Translations under genes and position numbers: made by a program
The notes under the pieces: model-generated
Told to the model about the DNA's origin: nothing
Database searches by the model: none
Seen by the model: only the letters and a program-made list of their open reading frames with translations
Source of the DNA: Thermoproteus sp. UBA157
GTDB taxonomy: Archaea; Thermoproteota; Thermoprotei; Thermoproteales; Thermoproteaceae
NCBI GenBank assembly: GCA_002497345.1
Contig: DANS01000018.1
Coordinates: forward strand, 86,784-150,783
Reading direction: 5' to 3'
Length of the DNA stretch: 64,000 nucleotides
Shown here: in pieces, positions 51,072 to 59,913 of the stretch
How positions within the stretch are numbered: position 1 is the stretch's first letter
Layout of the letters: every line of letters begins with the position of its first letter

Positions 51072-51237
51072 CAGGGCATTTGTACTGTAGCTTCCTTGCG
51101 CAGACGTCGCAGAACAAATGCCCGGTCTTTTTGCAGAGGTATCTGTCCTCATAAAGATAAAGCCTTCTGCCGCATCTGCTACAGCGCCCTATCATCAAGG
51201 TCTTGACTGGGTACACCACGAACGGCCCCTCCGGCAA
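51043..51237 (-). CDS. Small zinc-ribbon protein
   Basis: A 64-residue protein with three CxxC-type pairs: RCSRCGR, YLCKKTGHLFCDVC and QYKC. They probably bind one or two zinc ions. The function is unknown; such proteins in archaea are often nucleic-acid or ribosome associated. It lies 6 nt after the upstream gene. Confidence 0.65.
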   Translation of the reverse strand: MPEGPFVVYPVKTLMIGRCSRCGRRLYLYEDRYLCKKTGHLFCDVCARKLQYKCPDGVDPLERL

Positions 51238-51243
51238 CCCTAT

Positions 51244-51636
51244 TTAAACATTGACCAGCCTGTATCCCTCCTTGAATATTCTGAGACGTACGCCATCGCC
51301 TCCGACTTCTAGTCTGGCCTTGCCGGTGCCGAGTAGATAGGCTAGGAGTTTGTTGTGGTCGACGCCGGCCTCCTTGCACCTTCCTATAAACTTAGCTATT
51401 TCCTCCCCATCCTCTAGCTCTATCTCCGAAATAACGGCGGTGTCGAGCCTCAGAATGCCTTTAACCAAAGCCTCTAGCTCCTCGTATATCGCCGTCAGCC
51501 TCCCCAAGATGTTCACAACCACTCCCAGCTGCTCCATGATGCGCATCGCGGCATCTTTCAATTCCTCATCGTCGTAGCGGCTCGAGACTCTGTCCAGGTC
51601 CCTTACAGCTTTCGCTAAGTCCCTGACGACGTCCAT
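51244..51636 (-). CDS. Hypothetical protein, 130 aa
   Basis: Not recognised. An acidic helical N-terminus (VVRDLAKAVRDLDRVSSRY, MEQLGVVVNILGRL) with a beta-rich C-terminus. It overlaps the M48 protease gene by 22 nt and is therefore co-transcribed. Confidence 0.55.
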   Translation of the reverse strand: MDVVRDLAKAVRDLDRVSSRYDDEELKDAAMRIMEQLGVVVNILGRLTAIYEELEALVKGILRLDTAVISEIELEDGEEIAKFIGRCKEAGVDHNKLLAYLLGTGKARLEVGGDGVRLRIFKEGYRLVNV

Positions 51637-52553
51637 ATCCTCAACACCCTGTCCAACGTATTAGGGTGGGTTTTAACTAAGAACTTGAGTCTAGAATAGG
51701 CCGGGTATAATACCTCTTCGACGACTTCGTTCCAGCCGACTTTCAATAGGCCCGTGGCCAACGATTTCGATTTCGCGTATTTGTCGGCTTCATATTCATA
51801 TAGCCTGATAAGCGATGTGTACATCAACGATGCTCCCATTAGATGTACTCCGAGTAAATATAATGATATATTAGAATATATATAATGAATTAAATAAGAT
51901 CTCAATATAAATTCACTTGTCAGAAAGATCAAAATTTTATACATATGATGAAACTTCAGATGCCCTTCTTCGTGTTTGAGGGCCGCCTCGAGCTCCTCCG
52001 GAGTTAACTTAGCGAGGAGGCCGGTGGTCACCACGACCAAGTTTCCGAACGGCGATTCGAAGGACAGAGCGTTCGCCACGCGATCTTTGACGACGCATAA
52101 GCCCCTTGCGGGGACGTGGTATAGCTCGTACTCTCCGAGCATGGACGGATCCTCCAAAACCTTTTTCTTATTTTCTCTTAAAAATTCTATATCATTATAT
52201 TTTGTTTTTATTATAGTTATAAAATCGATTTTTATACATTTTCTTTTAATAAAAAAATATATTAGAATATAACTCCCGACTATAGCTGACAAACCTGCCG
52301 CTATCTGTAATATCAACGTATGCGCGAGGAGGGCCGCGGGCACGCTCAGAACGAAGGGGAGGAGCATTAACGCGTTGCTTATTCTGATCTCGGGCGGCTC
52401 CACCAGTTTGCCGGAGCTCCATGCGCCTATTATCGCCACGTTATAGTCGCTATTAGCGATGAGCTCTCTAAGCCGCAATAAGTAGGAAGCTCTATCCTTC
52501 AAGCTCTTCAGCCTCCTTGGATCCAAGAGATCGAGGGACGCCCCTACCTCCAC
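51615..52553 (-). CDS. M48-family membrane zinc metalloprotease
   Basis: An HtpX/STE24-like protease of 312 residues. Two hydrophobic segments (ALMLLPFVLSVPAALLAHT and LQIAAGLSAIVGSYILIYFF) precede the active site HEEGH (in ALKHEEGHLKFHH), and EYEADKYA supplies the third zinc ligand; a further hydrophobic pair lies between them. It would degrade or process membrane proteins. A+T-rich codon blocks lie at about 51840-51960 and 52160-52275 over hydrophobic segments. Confidence 0.85.
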   Translation of the reverse strand: MEVGASLDLLDPRRLKSLKDRASYLLRLRELIANSDYNVAIIGAWSSGKLVEPPEIRISNALMLLPFVLSVPAALLAHTLILQIAAGLSAIVGSYILIYFFIKRKCIKIDFITIIKTKYNDIEFLRENKKKVLEDPSMLGEYELYHVPARGLCVVKDRVANALSFESPFGNLVVVTTGLLAKLTPEELEAALKHEEGHLKFHHMYKILIFLTSEFILRSYLIHYIYSNISLYLLGVHLMGASLMYTSLIRLYEYEADKYAKSKSLATGLLKVGWNEVVEEVLYPAYSRLKFLVKTHPNTLDRVLRIWTSSGT

Positions 52554-52584
52554 GAAAAGAGGACCAATGCGTAATAAATCCGCT

Positions 52585-52947
52585 TTATTGAATCTTCTCC
52601 GACTCCAAGATCTCCAAGATCTTATCTGTCTCGTACTTCTCGAGCAGATCCCAGAGCTTGCCGGAGCGGTAGAGGCCGTAGACTTTGCCTCTGGCGCTTC
52701 GTTTTATCACAGCTATGTAACCTCTATGCACCAATTCGTCGAGGAAACCCCGAATAACAACCGTCTTAGCGCGAAGGTCCTTTCTGCCGTAGATGCTGAG
52801 ATCTTGCGCTATTTTCGATGGCCTAAATGTTATCAAATTCCCCTTAGCATTTCTCGCTTGATCTTGCAAAAATTGGATCGTAATTCTTTTAATAAAATAT
52901 GAATCGAACTTCTCCGAATATTTGTAAATCGTACGAAAGCCTTCCAT
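52585..52947 (-). CDS. Probable winged-helix protein, 120 aa
   Basis: A basic protein with a likely helix-turn-helix: FRPSKIAQDLSIYG, KTVVIRGFLDELVHRGYI as recognition region, and the wing IKRSARGKVYGLYR. Possibly a regulator of the downstream protease or of the ATPase/helicase pair before it. It is not assigned to a named family. Confidence 0.55.
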   Translation of the reverse strand: MEGFRTIYKYSEKFDSYFIKRITIQFLQDQARNAKGNLITFRPSKIAQDLSIYGRKDLRAKTVVIRGFLDELVHRGYIAVIKRSARGKVYGLYRSGKLWDLLEKYETDKILEILESEKIQ

Positions 52948-52966
52948 ATAGGATAAGACAGGCCCA

Positions 52967-53185
52967 TTATTTATATATTTCTTTTCTATTCTTCCTACAT
53001 ATATTTTCTATATATATAATCTTTTCTTGTAAAATATATAGAATTTTTTCAATATAAGTTAGCTTATAATTAAGATATTTTAAATAGATAGAACAAGGCT
53101 CTAGTTCATCTATCTCTACGCCAATGAGCTTCAGCGCGGATACTACTTTTTTCAATGTTTCTTCGAAATCTTTGCTCTGCGCCAT
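52967..53185 (-). CDS. Hypothetical small coiled-coil protein, 72 aa
   Basis: Not recognised. Highly A+T-rich, with Ile, Tyr and Lys heptads (YIEKILYILQEKIIYIENI) that suggest a coiled coil. It starts 1 nt after the HerA-like ATPase stop, so it may be a partner. The composition is unlike the ribosomal genes in the same run. Confidence 0.5.
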   Translation of the reverse strand: MAQSKDFEETLKKVVSALKLIGVEIDELEPCSIYLKYLNYKLTYIEKILYILQEKIIYIENICRKNRKEIYK

Positions 53186-53186
53186 A

Positions 53187-54086
53187 TTATAGAAACTTAT
53201 ATATTTTTATAATTTTATCATTAATAATAATTGATTTATATTTTACTTCTAAATTGAATGATATATGAGGTTTAACTATAATAATATTAGTATGTGAGAG
53301 GATGTCGTTGGGCGGCAGAACGTTCGTGACGAGCACGCATCGTATTCCGTATTTTGCCATTTCGGTAATTATATGTTTTATTACACTTAGATTCAATAAA
53401 TTTTGTGCTTCATCTATTATCATTAGAAGTTTTATATCTTTTGTAATTTCTTTTTTTCTAAATAAATTATATATATATGTTAAAATCATAGATGAAACAA
53501 GTATTTTCTCTTCTACTAATGAAAGATTCGATAAATCTATCGTCAAATCCCTTTTGGACCCGATCAGTACCTCCAGAGGTATATCGCCCTCGCTTAGGGC
53601 ATCGGCTATGTATTCAAGCCTGCGCAATATCGCCGCCTTCATTTCGGTCTCGCTTCTGGTCGTCGTCAAGTACGCGTCGATGCCTCTTATTAAATCCTCT
53701 AGGCGCTCTATTTTTTGATCTTTGAGCGATCTATACATAAAATAAATAGATGGTTCATTTAAATTAAGAGATAAACCTATTAATTCTACCAAAATTTTTT
53801 TATTTATATTTGAAATATCAACCTTTATCCTAGAAGCCGGCACCTTGAGGCCTATCTCGTACTCGCCGTTCCAATCCAGGACCAGCACCTTCTTCCTGCT
53901 TCTCTTGGCTATTTTTCGCGCCAATGTGGTTTTGCCGGATCTCGTGGGGCCCAATATAGTTATATGTTTGTCCAGAGGTACGCCGGACAGCCCGTTGGAG
54001 CCTATGCCCACGAACACCTCGTCGTCCTTGTATACATACGCGAAAACTGTGAGCGAGAGGAGCGCCAGCAATATTAAGTCGATCAT
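53187..54086 (-). CDS. Membrane-anchored HerA/DUF87-like ATPase
   Basis: A FtsK/HerA-superfamily ATPase of 299 residues. One N-terminal transmembrane helix (LILLALLSLTVFAYVY), Walker A GPTRSGKTT (46-54), the family block LDWNGEYE (70-76) and Walker B LLMIIDEAQNLL (220-231), ending with CVLVTNVLPPNDI. It should be a hexameric DNA or protein translocase at the membrane. ATG 54086 overlaps the helicase stop by 4 nt, so the pair is co-translated. Codons switch repeatedly between GC- and A+T-rich. CedB of crenarchaeal DNA import is a distant relative, but no CedA-like gene is here. Confidence 0.82.
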   Translation of the reverse strand: MIDLILLALLSLTVFAYVYKDDEVFVGIGSNGLSGVPLDKHITILGPTRSGKTTLARKIAKRSRKKVLVLDWNGEYEIGLKVPASRIKVDISNINKKILVELIGLSLNLNEPSIYFMYRSLKDQKIERLEDLIRGIDAYLTTTRSETEMKAAILRRLEYIADALSEGDIPLEVLIGSKRDLTIDLSNLSLVEEKILVSSMILTYIYNLFRKKEITKDIKLLMIIDEAQNLLNLSVIKHIITEMAKYGIRCVLVTNVLPPNDILSHTNIIIVKPHISFNLEVKYKSIIINDKIIKIYKFL

Positions 54087-55315
54087 CTCCGAGGCGTTTC
54101 CCTCAACACGGCCAACTTGTTGAACCACATAGGCATAGCCCACTTGTATTTCCAGAATCTATCGTCGATAGCGGCTATGTATTTCTCCCTCTTGTCCAAA
54201 TCGCGCATAGCTCTGCCCATGGCCTGCACGGCGTTGCTCACCGCCGCGAATAGAAAGACGTATTTAAAGCCGTTGAAGCCGAACTGTTGCAGCAATCGGG
54301 CCTTGGCCGCCAACCACCTATCCTTGATGTCGGGCAGAGGGAATCCGACCAACACGGCGGCATCTACGTCTAAGTTAAGTCCCTCAGCCAAGGCGCTACC
54401 GAAATAGGTCAACGCGACGTGAGGGATATCTCCCAACGGCTTGTCGGATATCGGTATGTCTTTTAGTTTTAATTTATAGTATTCATATATCTCTTTATTT
54501 GGAAAGAAAACAATAATTTTATTATAATTATGAAAAATATTCATAATTATATCTTTTATATGTTCATATATATACTTTTTCTTCCTATTGACATAGCGTA
54601 TTTTGATAGGATATATATCTATTATTAAATTATCAAAAAATGTATTATCTTTATTTACATATTTTAAGCTTAAAAAATTAGTGAATATATCGGAGAACGG
54701 CTTGGTTATCGAGGCACTGGCCATCAGCACGTCCTTATCGCTCAACAGTTTGCCCACTATAGGCATTAACAGACAGCGCCGCGTTTCCTTATCGCATATG
54801 GAGCCGGACGGAGGCTCGTCTTCGACTTGCAGATCGTGTAGCAGCAAGTTATGTGCCTCGTCTATGATGACGAGCTCAGAATCGTGAATTACATCCAATA
54901 TCGACGACAAGTACTCCTGGCTTTCTAGATAGGACAGAGGGAGCACGGCGACTCGGCTCTGCCGGCCTACGGCTTGTAGGTATTCATAGGGGCAGACGCC
55001 GGCCTCATATATGTCTTCGATTTTGACGAACTTCTTGTCCAAATACTTATACCTAGCCTTACACACGCCTCTCTCGCGCAACTCCATGCACTCGGCCGAG
55101 GTCCTCGCGCCGAATTTACACAGAGCAGATCTGCCGAACATCAAAGCGGCGGTGCCGCCGTATGAGACGACGTAAGTGTAGACCTGAAAGGCCTCCATGT
55201 GCGAGCGCACGAAGAACGAGACCCTCCCCCCCAGCTCCACCGCGATTTTGGCGAGCCTCTTGCTTTTGCCGTAGCCGGGCGGCGCTTGGAGCAGTACTCT
55301 CACACGGTATTGCAC
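54083..55315 (-). CDS. Mini XPD/DinG-like Fe-S helicase
   Basis: A superfamily 2 helicase of 410 residues, well short of XPD (about 550 or more). It starts almost at motif I, APPGYGKSK (11-19); four cysteines C66, C76, C85 and C108 between motif I and motif II fit the XPD 4Fe-4S cluster; motif II is DEAH (152-155); motif VI is AVQAMGRAMRD near the C-terminus. Only about 120 residues separate motif II from the second RecA domain, so the Arch domain seems missing or very small. It is co-translated with the HerA-like ATPase. Role inferred: DNA unwinding in repair or transfer. Confidence 0.82.
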   Translation of the reverse strand: MQYRVRVLLQAPPGYGKSKRLAKIAVELGGRVSFFVRSHMEAFQVYTYVVSYGGTAALMFGRSALCKFGARTSAECMELRERGVCKARYKYLDKKFVKIEDIYEAGVCPYEYLQAVGRQSRVAVLPLSYLESQEYLSSILDVIHDSELVIIDEAHNLLLHDLQVEDEPPSGSICDKETRRCLLMPIVGKLLSDKDVLMASASITKPFSDIFTNFLSLKYVNKDNTFFDNLIIDIYPIKIRYVNRKKKYIYEHIKDIIMNIFHNYNKIIVFFPNKEIYEYYKLKLKDIPISDKPLGDIPHVALTYFGSALAEGLNLDVDAAVLVGFPLPDIKDRWLAAKARLLQQFGFNGFKYVFLFAAVSNAVQAMGRAMRDLDKREKYIAAIDDRFWKYKWAMPMWFNKLAVLRETPRR

Positions 55316-55328
55316 CTCTTAAAAGCTG

Positions 55329-55679
55329 CTAAGCTCTCTCAACCTCGTCCAACAACCGCCTTATAACTCCGCCGAGTTTGCTCTCGGCTATTTCCTCGAG
55401 CTCCAAACAATTTCTGAGTATATTGGAGAAGAACGCCTTGGCTACTTCGCGATCCCTCTCCTTGAGCTGATGGAACTTCTCCACGAATTCGCCGGTCAAG
55501 ACCTGCTCTGCCTTGTTGAGGTCCTCAGCCATCACGTGCTCCAAATCCCTCAACTCCTCCACGACGTCGTCTAGGAAGTTCACGAACTCGGCCGGCTTGT
55601 TGGACAAATCCACGTTCACGTAAGCTCTGTTGACGCAATATCTCACAAACCTATATCGCAACGTCTTGAGGGGATCCAT
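55329..55679 (-). CDS. Hypothetical helical protein, 116 aa
   Basis: Not recognised. All-helical and acidic (NFLDDVVEELRDLEHVMAED, NILRNCLELEEIAESK). The ATG shares one base with the rpl31e stop and the gene ends 13 nt before the helicase, tying the ribosomal operon to the helicase pair. Confidence 0.6.
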   Translation of the reverse strand: MDPLKTLRYRFVRYCVNRAYVNVDLSNKPAEFVNFLDDVVEELRDLEHVMAEDLNKAEQVLTGEFVEKFHQLKERDREVAKAFFSNILRNCLELEEIAESKLGGVIRRLLDEVERA

Positions 55680-55954
55680 TACTGTTTAAGCTTTACAAAA
55701 ACAGTGCCGTCTTGTCTCTTCTCGACCACCACGTCGATGTACCGCGGCGGCTTCTCGATGCTTCTGGACCACACGGCCATGTTTACGGCGGGATCTATCT
55801 TGACCTTCTTCAAATCGGTTTTCATATGTCTCGACACAAATTCTCTGATCAAGTTTATAGCTCTTTTAGCCCTTCTAGTGCGGGCCGCCCAATACGCCCT
55901 CTTTAGGCTTATTCTGTATTCCCTCGTGGCGACGACCTTGGCCTCCTCCGACAT
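55679..55954 (-). CDS. rpl31e: Ribosomal protein L31e
   Basis: A large-subunit protein near the exit tunnel. [41 protein letters not shown] and [11 protein letters not shown] are diagnostic. It has 91 residues and follows rpl39e by 23 nt as in many archaea. Confidence 0.97.
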   Translation of the reverse strand: MSEEAKVVATREYRISLKRAYWAARTRRAKRAINLIREFVSRHMKTDLKKVKIDPAVNMAVWSRSIEKPPRYIDVVVEKRQDGTVFVKLKQ

Positions 55955-55977
55955 GGCCGTTGGTCGGAAGGGCCTAT

Positions 55978-56133
55978 TTAAGCCTTGAGCTTGACCCTCC
56001 TCCAGTAGCGCCTAGCGGGCGATCTCGTCACTCTGTTCTTGGTCTTGAGCCTCACCCACACGGGGGGGTCTCTGTTGGAGTTCAACGCAGCGGCCAGCCT
56101 AAGCTTCCTGCCTAAAGCCTTATTCCTCGCCAT
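55978..56133 (-). CDS. rpl39e: Ribosomal protein L39e
   Basis: A 51-residue, very basic protein found by reading the minus strand between rpl31e and the PDCD5 gene. It begins [18 protein letters not shown] and contains [14 protein letters not shown] and [10 protein letters not shown], which are the whole L39e pattern lining the exit tunnel. It is too short for most ORF length cut-offs. Confidence 0.96.
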   Translation of the reverse strand: MARNKALGRKLRLAAALNSNRDPPVWVRLKTKNRVTRSPARRYWRRVKLKA

Positions 56134-56171
56134 GTCGTGCGGAGGCGCGGCGCCTTTTAAACTTTGTCCTC

Positions 56172-56504
56172 CTAGAAGCGGAATCTATATTCCTTTCTGC
56201 TCTTCTCGTATATTTGTGCCAGGATCTGTTTTAGGTCCTCATCGGAGATGGGCAACTTTATTCGCCCGCTGGCAGCGAGCGCCAAGAGTTGTTGCTCCAG
56301 CGCCTCGACGAGCTCGGGCCTCACTATTCGCAAGTTGTCCAGCCTAGCCAGCGCCTCGGGAGTTAATATGCGCTTAAGCGCCAGCCTCCTTTGGGCGGCC
56401 AACTCCTGAGCTCTGCGGCGCTCCTCGGCCTCGCGTTGAAGCTCCCTAAGCTTTTTCTCGCGTAGCCTCTCTAGCTCCTCGTCGTTGCCCTCCTCGGCAG
56501 CCAT
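56172..56504 (-). CDS. PDCD5-family DNA-binding protein
   Basis: An archaeal PDCD5/TFAR19 homologue of 110 residues: a charged N-terminal helix ([14 protein letters not shown]), the three-helix core ([31 protein letters not shown]) and [11 protein letters not shown]. It binds DNA in related archaea; the cell role is unsettled. It overlaps rps19e by 1 nt. Confidence 0.94.
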   Translation of the reverse strand: MAAEEGNDEELERLREKKLRELQREAEERRRAQELAAQRRLALKRILTPEALARLDNLRIVRPELVEALEQQLLALAASGRIKLPISDEDLKQILAQIYEKSRKEYRFRF

Positions 56505-56986
56505 TACTCCTTGGGCGGCGCTATGTATTTAGCGAGCTCCGGCCTGGCCTTGGCCAAATCCCTAGCTATCTTGGTCGCTATTTTATCGACCAGTGATCTG
56601 CCCTCGGGCGTCAAGACTCTGCCCCTCTTAGTCTTGGCGACTAGGCCAGCTTGCTCCAGTTGGTGAAAGATCTTCCTAAGAATGGCCCCGCCCGCCTTTC
56701 GGGTCCTCTCGCTCCTCATCCCTTGTCCTATCTTGGCCCTGTATCCATAATACGTACGAAGCCGCGAAAGGCCAACGGGGCCGTCCAGGTAGAGCCTCCT
56801 CAGAACGGAAGCGGCCCTTATGTACCACCAGTCCTCGTCCATGGGCGGTCTGTCCTTGTTGGCGCCGGTCTTAACATATATAGCCCATACAGGCGGCCTG
56901 ACTTGGGCGGTATTGGCCTTGAGGTAGCTGGCTAACTCCTTTATCAGCAGATCCGCGGGGACGTCCTTGACCGAGACCACGTCCAT
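56504..56986 (-). CDS. rps19e: Ribosomal protein S19e
   Basis: A 160-residue small-subunit protein. Diagnostic blocks are [27 protein letters not shown] and [15 protein letters not shown]. First gene of the minus-strand run that continues through PDCD5, L39e and L31e. Confidence 0.97.
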   Translation of the reverse strand: MDVVSVKDVPADLLIKELASYLKANTAQVRPPVWAIYVKTGANKDRPPMDEDWWYIRAASVLRRLYLDGPVGLSRLRTYYGYRAKIGQGMRSERTRKAGGAILRKIFHQLEQAGLVAKTKRGRVLTPEGRSLVDKIATKIARDLAKARPELAKYIAPPKE

Positions 56987-57057
56987 GCCCTTAAGCCCCC
57001 CATTAAAAGCTTTCCGCCCACGAAAAGGCTTTTATAGCGAGTTCCCGTAGCAGGGCC

Positions 57058-57387
57058 ATGCGGTTCTGCCCGCGAGATGGCTCCTTGCTCGTGCCGGTCA
57101 AGAGGGGAGGACAAACCGTGCTCAGATGTCCCAAATGCGGCTATGAGGAGCCCATAAACGAGGCCGCGAAGAACGCCTATAAGTCCAAGTCCGTGGTCGA
57201 GAAGAAAAACGAGATATTGGTGGCGGACGCCATCGTTGAGACGTTGCCCAAGGCTAAGGTCATGTGTCCCAAGTGCGGCAACGACGAGGCGTATGTGTGG
57301 ATGCAGCAGACCAGGGCCGCCGATGAGCCCCCCACTCGGTTCTATCGCTGTACTAGGTGCGGGTACACTTGGAGGGAGTACGCTTGA
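57058..57387 (+). CDS. tfs: Transcription factor S (TFIIS/RPC10-like)
   Basis: A transcript-cleavage factor of RNA polymerase. The C-terminal zinc ribbon has CPKCGNDEAYVW, the acidic tip RAADEPPTRFYRC and CTRCGYTW. The N-terminal ribbon has C4 and CPKCGYEEP, but its second ligand is Asp (FCPRDGSLL where most proteins have CPKCG), so zinc may be bound by three Cys and one Asp or weakly. It precedes pcn by 46 nt. Confidence 0.95.
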   Translation: MRFCPRDGSLLVPVKRGGQTVLRCPKCGYEEPINEAAKNAYKSKSVVEKKNEILVADAIVETLPKAKVMCPKCGNDEAYVWMQQTRAADEPPTRFYRCTRCGYTWREYA

Positions 57388-57433
57388 TCGTATTACGATC
57401 GAAAGCTTATATTTGAAGGCGCTTGGTGAGGGT

Positions 57434-58186
57434 ATGGCCAAATACGTAGTGACCTATACAGATGCAAAGGAGTGGTCCTACATCCTCGACTCGATAGCGG
57501 TCTTGGTCGAGGAGGCCGGTTTCGTCCTCAGACAAGACGGACTCGCGCTGAGATCCTTAGACCCATCGAGGACGGCCATGGTGGACCTCTTCATACCTAA
57601 GGAGGCCTTCGAGGAATACCCTGAGCTGGAATCGGAGATCAAGATGGGCATAAACTTCAAGGACTTCAAGAAGTTGCTGAGACGTCTCAAAAAGGGCGAT
57701 AAGATATCGTTGGAGATAGAGGAGTCGAAGCTGAGGGTGAAGCTCATCGGGAAATCGACGCGCTCGATCACTTTGCCCCTCTTGGAGACGGCGGTGGAGG
57801 ACCTCCCCACTCCGAAGGTGGTCTACACGGCGACCGTCAAGACGGCCAGCGACGTGTTGAGCCAAGCGCTCAAAGACGCCGATGCAGTAGCCGACTCGGT
57901 CAAGTTCGACGTAGATGAGGAGGCCTTGTACATAAGGGCGTCCAGCGATAAGGGCGAGCTCGAGGTGAAATTGGACAAAGGCGGAGAGCTCGTCTACGAG
58001 TTCGACGTAAAGGAGCCCGCAAGTGCCACGTTCTCCTTGGAGTATCTGGTGGATATATCCGGTAAGGCCTCGAAGGTCAGCGATATAGTGACCATAGAGC
58101 TGGCGACGGCGAAGCCCATATCGCTCACCTTCGACATACCTGCCGGAGGAAAACTGACATATTTTGTGGCGCCGCACGTCGAATAA
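57434..58186 (+). CDS. pcn: DNA polymerase sliding clamp PCNA
   Basis: The processivity clamp for DNA polymerases and other replication enzymes, 250 residues. ALRSLDPSRTAMVDLFIPKEAFEEY is the family block, followed by the interdomain region and C-terminal YFVAPHVE. A frame reaches back to 57236, but ATG 57434 lies 24 nt after the TATA CTTATATTT (57406-57414) and gives the right length. Crenarchaea often have two or three PCNA genes; only this one is in the window. Confidence 0.96.
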   Translation: MAKYVVTYTDAKEWSYILDSIAVLVEEAGFVLRQDGLALRSLDPSRTAMVDLFIPKEAFEEYPELESEIKMGINFKDFKKLLRRLKKGDKISLEIEESKLRVKLIGKSTRSITLPLLETAVEDLPTPKVVYTATVKTASDVLSQALKDADAVADSVKFDVDEEALYIRASSDKGELEVKLDKGGELVYEFDVKEPASATFSLEYLVDISGKASKVSDIVTIELATAKPISLTFDIPAGGKLTYFVAPHVE

Positions 58187-58278
58187 CCTCGCAGAACAAG
58201 AACGGCGTCTTGCGCCTCGTTTCTCAAAGATATCGTTAAACGCGCTCCAGCTTCTTAAATCCCCGAGGCGGTAATGCG

Positions 58279-59211
58279 GTGGCCTCGAGGCTCATAGAGG
58301 CGTTGTTCAGGAATTATTACAGGAGGGCGCAGCCGGACATCCCGGAGATAGAGAAGAGGGAGATCGGGCTCTTAACGCTTGACGGGGTAATGGTCAGACA
58401 CAAGTCGTTCAAATCGCTCGACGATCTGAAGTCGCTCCTCGTCGATAAGCCCCCGCTGGGTCTTTACTATTCCGTAGCGCTCTACGAGAGGCCTGACGAG
58501 AGGGACATGGAGGCTAAAGGGTGGCAAGGAGCCGATCTCGTTTTCGACATAGACGGAGACCACTTGGATACGCCGAATTGCAGGGGCATGGAGTTGTTGA
58601 ACTTGAAATGTCTTGAAGATGCCAAGGAGGAGGCCTTGAAGTTGTTGGAGGCGTTGAGGAACGAGCTAGGCCTAGAGGGGGTGCCGGTATACTCCGGCCA
58701 TAGGGGGTTCCACGTACACGTGCGCTCCGACGAGGTGAGGAAGCTGGGCGCGGCCGAGCGCAGGAGGCTTGTGGACTTCCTGGTGGCCAGGAACTTGGAT
58801 TTGACGAAATTCGAAGTTCGTTTGGGCAGGAAATTAATTAAGCTCTATCTCGAGGAGCCTCTGGGGAGTCTCGCTAGAATAATGCGCGGGCTAGACGACG
58901 GGAGCTACGCCGTTAAGATAGACGAGGTCGTCACCGCGGATATCCACAGGCTCATCAGAGCGCCGGGATCCCTCAACAACAAGAGCGGGTTAATAGCGCT
59001 TCCGTTATCCCACTCCGATTTGGACAAAAGCGCTGAGGACATACTGGAGAGGGCAATTGCGTTTAAGAAGGGCCAAGCCCTCGTCGAGCTCGAGGAGCCC
59101 GTCGAGGAGGTCTTGGGCGTGAAGATAGGAAGAAAGGAGGCCGTGTTGCCGCTCTATATAGCTATATATCTACAACTTCAAGGCAAGGCCCACATACGGG
59201 AAGAGAAATAA
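58279..59211 (+). CDS. priS: DNA primase small (catalytic) subunit PriS
   Basis: Makes RNA/DNA primers with PriL. The catalytic Asp pair is in LVFDIDGDHLDT and the nucleotide site is YSGHRGFHVHV; HRLIRAPGSLNNKSG near the C-terminus is also diagnostic. It has 310 residues and starts at GTG 58279, 22 nt after a CTTAAAT element. It is followed by the GINS gene, a common crenarchaeal pair. PriL is not in the window. Confidence 0.96.
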   Translation: MASRLIEALFRNYYRRAQPDIPEIEKREIGLLTLDGVMVRHKSFKSLDDLKSLLVDKPPLGLYYSVALYERPDERDMEAKGWQGADLVFDIDGDHLDTPNCRGMELLNLKCLEDAKEEALKLLEALRNELGLEGVPVYSGHRGFHVHVRSDEVRKLGAAERRRLVDFLVARNLDLTKFEVRLGRKLIKLYLEEPLGSLARIMRGLDDGSYAVKIDEVVTADIHRLIRAPGSLNNKSGLIALPLSHSDLDKSAEDILERAIAFKKGQALVELEEPVEEVLGVKIGRKEAVLPLYIAIYLQLQGKAHIREEK

Positions 59212-59231
59212 AGCGGAGAACCCTAGAACTC

Positions 59232-59705
59232 ATGTTGAGTAAGATCTACGCTTGGCTTTCGGCGGAGATGGGCTCCAAACTGTTGGCGAAGCCGCCAGCC
59301 ACGTCGTATGCCGAAATAGCGAGCGAGTTGAGCGAAGAGCTGAGGAGGGCCGCCTTGCCTCCTGCCCTCGAGGAGGGCGTACGGATCCAGCTCGCTAGGG
59401 CCCTCGCCTCGATAATCGAGATCAGGACGAGGAAAATCGTCGCGGAGATATATCAAGGCAGAGAGCCCCGCGATCTAACCGCCGAGGAGGAGAGGCTTTT
59501 GGGCGCCTTGAGGAGAGTGCTCGAGCCCACGAGGACGTCGGGCAGATACGAGATAGTGGTCTTCTTGGACTGGCTCCCGGTCATATCCACGTCCGATTTC
59601 AAACAAATAGGGCCGTTCAACAAAGGCGATTTGGCCAAAATACCCGTGGAGGACGCCAGGGAGCTGGAGGCCAGGGGCAAAGTGAGGAGATTCAAGCTTC
59701 TTTGA
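59232..59705 (+). CDS. GINS complex subunit (Gins51/15 type)
   Basis: A replication-fork protein that links MCM, primase and Cdc45-like factors. The helical A domain comes first (ALEEGVRIQLARALASIIEIRTRK) and the small B domain last (GPFNKGDLAKIPVEDARELEARGKVRRF), the Gins51 order. It lies 20 nt after priS, the usual place in crenarchaea, and ends 3 nt before convergent rps27e. Confidence 0.9.
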   Translation: MLSKIYAWLSAEMGSKLLAKPPATSYAEIASELSEELRRAALPPALEEGVRIQLARALASIIEIRTRKIVAEIYQGREPRDLTAEEERLLGALRRVLEPTRTSGRYEIVVFLDWLPVISTSDFKQIGPFNKGDLAKIPVEDARELEARGKVRRFKLL

Positions 59706-59708
59706 CCT

Positions 59709-59912
59709 CTAATCCAGAACCCTTATAATGTTTCCGAGTATCTGGGCGCCTCCTCCCGTGGGTTGTGCCAGTACTCTGCCGCAAACTAAACACCTAACCA
59801 CCATAGCGGCGTGGCTGAATATCACTTGTTCGTTGCCGCAGTCGGGGCATCTAACCCTGAGGAACTTGGTCCGCGGCTGAGGTATTAGAACTCTGGAGAA
59901 CCTCGGCGGCAT
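59709..59912 (-). CDS. rps27e: Ribosomal protein S27e
   Basis: A 67-residue zinc-ribbon protein of the small subunit: [20 protein letters not shown] and [14 protein letters not shown]. It follows rpl44e by 1 nt, the standard archaeal pair. Confidence 0.97.
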   Translation of the reverse strand: MPPRFSRVLIPQPRTKFLRVRCPDCGNEQVIFSHAAMVVRCLVCGRVLAQPTGGGAQILGNIIRVLD

Positions 59913-59913
59913 A

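Noticed and set aside
51944..51960. C-box-like ATGATGA, possible C/D sRNA
   Set aside because: It lies inside the M48 protease gene and no D box or second box pair follows at sRNA spacing.
53187..54086. Identity of the HerA-like protein as CedB of the crenarchaeal DNA import system
   Set aside because: It is shorter than CedB, has one membrane helix, and no CedA-like channel gene is nearby. Only superfamily membership is supported.
57557..58177. 206-codon open frame antisense to pcn
   Set aside because: Shadow ORF opposite a conserved gene; no promoter and no recognisable domain.
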